A stretch of DNA of 64,000 nt. Origin: Hydrangea macrophylla. Lineage: Eukaryota; Streptophyta; Magnoliopsida; Cornales; Hydrangeaceae. Of this stretch, positions 59,266 to 64,000 are shown one piece after another (position 1 is the first letter of the stretch; each line of letters opens with the position of its first letter). The stretch is taken from contig CM066991.1 in the NCBI GenBank assembly GCA_033977485.1, positions 53,794,850 to 53,858,849 on the forward strand. The letters run 5' to 3'. Below the pieces are notes generated by a model that was given only the letters and a program-made list of their open reading frames with translations, ran no database searches and had not been told where the DNA came from. A program made the position numbers and the translations under genes.

Positions 59266-60758
59266 TGAAGGAAAACAGGTATAAAATTATTTTTAAAGGT
59301 GCAACGGAAAGATTAAGTTTCAAAAACTTATTGGTAGCCCAGGAACTACTACTCGTCAATACCATAGATGCGTACTAACAAGAGGGGACAAGAAATTATA
59401 CCTTGGGTCTTGAACTAAATTCTGAATTTCTTTCCCCTGGATGGTGCAGCAGCTTTCACTAGGCTGTCTTCACTCTTATGACTCCTGCGAATGCCTGCCG
59501 GAAGAACTAGGGTTGGTGGGAACCCTAATAAAGAGGAAGGAGAAGTTTGGGAGCTCTAAAAATAGTTTCTACAGCTTCTGACGTATTAAAACGATGAACT
59601 CTTTTTTCTGGACGCAGCTGCCCTATTTATAGATTCCCAGAACTGACCTAATATTCAAGCGATCAAAGTGGCTTCGATCGATCGAACCACCGTCGAGCGA
59701 TCAAACCTGTCTAGACTTCAATCGATCGAGACAACTTCGATCGATCAAACTTGTCTTGACATCATCCTCATGTGTCTTTCCAAGCATCCTAGCAGAGCTA
59801 AGAGTGGGACCTCCTGGGCTCTTTATTATTGGCTCAGACCAGTTGTTAATTCCCATGACCAAACTCTTTGATCAGCAAACTAACCAACTGATCAGTTACC
59901 ATTTACTCCACTATAACACGATAACTGAACTCCAACGCAAAAGAACATATCCGAAGCGATGACTAGACTTGTATGGTATACTAATGTCCATCTACCTTTA
60001 GCATTCGTAATCATATTCGGGTAGTCGGATAACTATTACTGTTAACCTGAATCATGAATACTTCTTGTATTCCTTGAGTCCCATTCCCCTCTACTGATTA
60101 CCTAACATGTTGATAACTACTTATCAACAAGACTGCAGTTCTCAGTAATGAACTTGGTGTCATTCTCAAGGGAATGCTTACTCTGAATCAAAGGGTAGAT
60201 TCTATCTTGACAATATATGTTCACAACCCTATGAACATGACATACCCAAGATACCCAGGTGTTGATCTTCTATAGACCGCACTGATTGGTAAGTCAAAGC
60301 AGCCATATCCACAGTCTGTGTTCATAATCGTCTCAAGATTGAGAACACGTACCTTATACAAGTTATGAGTTTCTATCGACTGTTTGATAGTCTTGAGTGT
60401 CAATAGGAAAGCTCAGGTTCGTCAATACACTATAAGCACTAGCATATTAACTAAGAGTCACACTCTAGTAATTAAGATTCATCACTCCATCCAATGGTAG
60501 TTAATCATGCTACAGTGTATACCTAATGAGATATCCAGTCTCATCATCCACTGTGACAAGTTCTAATTATCAAAGAATAGTAATTCGTATCTCACTCGTA
60601 TGTATCTCATACACACACGAATTATCTAATATGATACTTAAGGACTAACAATCATCTCATGAAAGAAACATACATAATGAAATATAAAGCTGATATCCAT
60701 ATATTAAAAAGTCAATGTCTCATACATAAAGTAATGGTTTGAGGGCACAAACCCAACA
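59266..60758 (-). mobile_element. Copia-type solo LTR inside the LINE (1493 bp)
   Basis: On the minus strand it starts TGTTGGGTTTGTGCCC and ends CCTGTTTTCCTTCA. GTGCC flanks both sides (59261-59265 and 60759-60763), a perfect 5-bp target duplication. The TATA box (CTATAAATAGGG, minus) lies at about 59623-59634. A cluster of CGATCGATCGA-like palindromes is just upstream at 59661-59746. Confidence 0.9.
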
Positions 60759-62760
60759 GTGCCTTGTGGTAATAATGATGTGGTTTCAATTATTCAAGCA
60801 GGCTTTGGATATTTTCTAGGGGCATGAGATGAAATCAATTTTTGGACGAACAGATGGATTGAGGACCTCATTCTTAAAGATTGTTTTCCTCGTATATATG
60901 CACTATCTATCAATAAGGGGGCAAAGTGGGGGATTTTGGTTTTTGGTTATATAATCGATGGTCATGGAAAGTTGAGCTTCGTTGGAATTTGTTTGTGCGG
61001 GAACTTATTTAGTGGCATGATTTTATGAATTGTATTGAACCAATGATTCTCAATTCTTCCAAATCTGATGCCATTATTTAGAAATTTGATTCAAAAGGAG
61101 AGTTCTTTGTTAAATCATTTGGTTTTGCTTTAGAAAATTTAAGATTTTCAGAAGCTAAAGTGGAAGGAGCAGTTTGGAAATGGCTTATCCCCTCCAAAAG
61201 TGGAAGTGTTTTGTTGGCAATTGCTAAAGGAGCGTTTTCCAGTTAAATTCACTTTGAGTAGATTGGGGGTGGATTTAGGGGGTGAGCTGGAATGTAGCTT
61301 ATGTAGGGAGGATTTTGAAGATGTAAATCACCTATTCTTATTATGTAAATGGTCCAAAAGGGTATGGTTTTCTTGTTTAAGTTTGTGGGGTTTGGAATGT
61401 TGTATGCCAAGATCTTTGGCTAATTGGTGGACTCAATGGCAAGGATTATGTCCTTTTAAATGCCTCGCGAAGGCATGGACTATATGTTTTTATACAATCA
61501 TTTGGTCTATTTGGCTTGTTAGAAATAAATTGGTCTTTAAAGGGAAAAATCCTAATTTTTCAAAGATTCTTGACATTCTAAAGGTGCGTGTTATATGGTG
61601 GTTGTGAATTAAGGAGGAGGAAGTCAGATTGTCAAATAATGATATGATGTCCAATTTCATGACAACTTGTCTATCTTCGCCTCTTCACATAATTCCACGA
61701 GATGTCATCTATAATGCTCCATTGCCAGGAGTGCTAAAATTTAATGTGGATGGATCAGCAATAGGTAAACCCGGACCTGCAGGGATTGGTGGGGTTCTGA
61801 GAGACTTTAATGTAAAGGTTATGGGGTTGTTTTCTATTAATATTGGTATTACTGATTCCAATTTTGAGAAACTATTGGCTATCCTTAAAGCAGTAAGATT
61901 ATAAAGATCGCAGAGTGAGGTAATGTGCTCTTATTTAATTATTGAAAGTGATTCATCAAATTGTGTCTCTTAGGTAAATGGGCAAGGAACTATCTGTTGG
62001 AAGTATGCTAACACTATTAACGAAATTCAAAATTCGATGAGGAACATAGGTATGATATCGGTGGAAAATTTTTTTAGAGGGGCTAATGGATTTGTAGGTA
62101 ATTTGGACAAATAGGGAGTTTATAGGACCTTAAACTTTTGTGCATTTTTGGTCTGATATTTATGAGGTTGAGGGTAGGAGGTCTTGGTCTGTCTCAGTTT
62201 GATCTTGGTTATGATTTGGTTGGGTGTCTTGGCTCTGATCTGGTAAGGTGTTGAATGTCTCAGTTTTATCTTGGGTCAGATGTATTTGGGTGTCTTGGTT
62301 TGATCTGTCTTGGTTCTAATCTGGTTAGGTGCTCAATGTTTGTTGTTTCTTCTTGATTGTCTTTGGGTTATCTCATGTTTTTTCTCGGTTATTCTTTAAT
62401 TTTGGTAGCTGTTTGTGTTTTATCTTGATTGGTTTAGTGCAGTCTTTTCCTATCACTGGATGAGTGGTCCTTGATTTTCTTTTTGATGATGCCATGTTAG
62501 GGGGCATTTATGTTGGTTATGTTTATGCATTGTGGTGAGGGTGTCAGTGTGTCTGGGCAATGGTTTTTTAAGCTAGTACATGGTTGAAAGTTGCTGGTAT
62601 TTGGTGATATTTTCCTTCTTCTTTATTCATTGTTGTTATGTTCTATAATATGTCGAAATGTAATCGATCTTGATGTCTGGGGCTATTGGGCAATGTTTAT
62701 TGGAGGGAGGGGGTTCAAATGTTTGGGGAAATCTGAATTTTGTTTTAATTTTTTGGGGTA
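60759..62760 (+). pseudogene. LINE 3' part: zf-RVT, RNase H and 3' UTR
   Basis: The LINE resumes after the copia LTR. 61180-61607 encodes a zf-RVT-type segment (VEVFCWQLLKERFPVK, then CSLCREDFEDVNHLFLLC and a Trp-rich stretch). 61735-61904 encodes the start of a plant LINE RNase H (LKFNVDGSAIGKPGPAGIGG) with stops after it. From 62150 a GT-rich region with imperfect TTGGTTTGATCT-like repeats looks like the 3' UTR. The exact end and the LINE target duplication were not found. Confidence 0.8.
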
Positions 62761-62769
62761 GGGTATCTA

Positions 62770-63877
62770 TATCCTGGTAGATGGGTTAAGGGAGGTTTAT
62801 TTGAGCAATAATGCTATAGTCGTCGAAATGCACCAAATTTTTGTACCGAATTGGGTGATCCCCACACTTTTCAACTTAGTTGTGTTTGAACCTGTGTTGG
62901 GTTGGATCCTATTAACCCATTTCAGTTTTGATTTTTAAAATTTTGGTATTTAAGCGAATCACCTATAAGAGAGAAGAAATATGAGTCATACTCCTCTTCT
63001 TCACCTTGAATTCATGCTAGAATTCGAAACCCAGGAAATCCGCATCCTCCATAGGCGAATCCAATGCCAGAATATGGCCGCCCTGAACCTCCACGATCTC
63101 GCAGCCGCATACAACGCTCCTCAGCCCCAATCTCGACGATGTTGTTGTTGTTGGTTGGTGGTATTGGTAGTGGTAGTGGTGTTGCGTACGTGTATCTCCT
63201 ATTTTTTCCCTAGAACTCGTAGATTTGATGTTCTTCTCCGGTGAGGAAGTGGGAAAGTGGGTTCGCTTCTTCAGTGGTGGTTGTCGATTCTCTGTATCTA
63301 ATAACCCATATAATAGAAGTTGCTGATTTTGGATTTGGGTTTGTTACAGAAATTGATGATGTCCATGGAAGGGCACTTGTTCTTGCTCTAAATTTAAGAT
63401 GCTTGACAAAGGCTCGAGACTGTGAATTTGATTTGGTCATGGGTTCTCGTTGCGGCTGTCATTTCTTTTAATAGGGTTATTGTGTTATGGGATAAGGATT
63501 TGATCTATGATATGGCTTATTTAGGTGGCAAACTCAAGGGCTATGTCATTGCTTCTTCTAATCTGGTTGGCTGCTGCAATATGGATGCCACGTTTGATCA
63601 TTCCAATTGGGAAGAAACTCTGGTTACTTATTTGAATGCTGGGTGTTTTGATCTTTTAGGAACTACTTTTGATTCTAGTATTTGAGAATCTTGGGTGGCC
63701 TTTAGTGTGAGGTCTCTGTATTGATTCTTTGGATTGATCCTTCGGGACACTTTCTTGGTTGGGAGTTTGGTTTCCAATAAAGAAGGTTCAACTCTAATTC
63801 AAAGATGGTATACCATTCGAAAATCTGCTATCAACCTTACTACTCCACACACTTGTAAGAGAATTTTCTTTGATGGG
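62770..63877. other. Unrecognised stretch with short ORFs
   Basis: A GTATTTAAGCG TATA-like site (about 62946) is followed by an ATG-initiated frame at 62981-63241 with a Cys-rich run, and by frames at 63241-63471 and 63422-63685. Some have codon-like character (a GKLKGYVIASSNLVGCCN segment), but I recognise no family. It may be a decayed host gene fragment or non-coding DNA. Confidence 0.35.
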
Positions 63878-64000
63878 TGTAGACACCCCAATTTTGACCA
63901 ACAGTTAAATTCAGGGGATGATTACCTCTAAAAATTGATGACGACAGTGTCCGATGGAATTTGAAAATCTTTAAAGCGATTCAAACTCTTTGGAAGTTCT
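63878..64000 (+). repeat. Start of another Tat-type LTR, cut by the window end
   Basis: TGTAGACACCCCAATTTTGACC closely resembles the element 1 LTR start (TGTGGACACCCCATTTTGTCGG) and the remnant at 22782. No polypurine tract precedes it, so it is more likely a 5' or solo LTR than a 3' LTR. Confidence 0.6.

Larger units (their letters stand above)
53228..60422. repeat. 7.2-kb direct repeat, right copy
   Basis: Near-identical to 35948-43143. Past 60422 the copia LTR and LINE continue normally, so this copy preserves the ancestral arrangement. Confidence 0.95.

Noticed and set aside
35948..60422. Reading the 7.2-kb direct repeats as a pair of very long LTRs
   Set aside because: The LINE and copia LTR inside them, the ATATG duplication around a 1265-bp core and the PBS position define a much shorter LTR.

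Overview
The window is nuclear DNA of a flowering plant with a repeat-rich genome. Ty3/Gypsy (Metaviridae) elements of the Tat type, a plant L1-like LINE with an RRM-containing ORF1, copia-type LTRs, MITEs, a tRNA-derived SINE and one plant-specific host gene (a MINI ZINC FINGER homologue) all point to an angiosperm. I cannot name the species. Nearly all recognisable coding sequence belongs to mobile elements, nested several layers deep.

Layout. 1-20232: Tat-type element 1 (plus strand), cut by the window start. It has 5' LTR 1-1989, a PBS, a leader with a 42-bp tandem repeat, a broken gag-PR-RT-RH-aRNH-INT region (3312-9808), then a 7-kb 3' region with two antisense plant-type genes (DUF7745-like 10612-11667; plant mobile domain, PMD, 11964-15381 with introns), a PPT and the 3-kb 3' LTR 17227-20232. 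A copia-type solo LTR (12482-13802) sits inside a PMD exon. 20233-26060: older LTR-like and Tat remnants in both orientations. 26083-33581: the most host-like stretch, with the mini zinc finger gene (minus strand, 26694-27095), a SINE, three MITE-like elements and microsatellites. 33582-35865: an LTR-like segment with paired CAATCGATTG palindromes.

35870-62760: a LINE pseudogene into which a second Tat-type element (minus strand) and a copia-type LTR were inserted, followed by a rearrangement. A 7.2-kb block (35948-43143) is repeated almost perfectly at 53228-60422. It looks like a giant LTR pair but is not. The true LTR is about 1265 bp (35948-37212 and 53228-54492). The left copy is a solo LTR with a perfect ATATG target-site duplication. 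The rest of the block is LINE plus part of a copia LTR, joined at 43143/43144 to a Tat internal region that has lost its 3' end. That internal region holds the best-preserved ORFs of the window: gag-pro (49807-53196), pol (46317-49532) and an antisense, intron-bearing PMD/coiled-coil gene (43144-46233).

62770-64000: an unrecognised stretch, then the first 123 bases of another Tat-type LTR (63878-64000).

The genes do not form an operon or pathway. gag and pol supply the retrotransposition proteins. The antisense PMD/DUF7745 genes are host-derived cargo lying between pol and the 3' LTR. Because they are antisense, their introns survive passage through the genomic RNA. The only likely functional host gene is the mini zinc finger gene.
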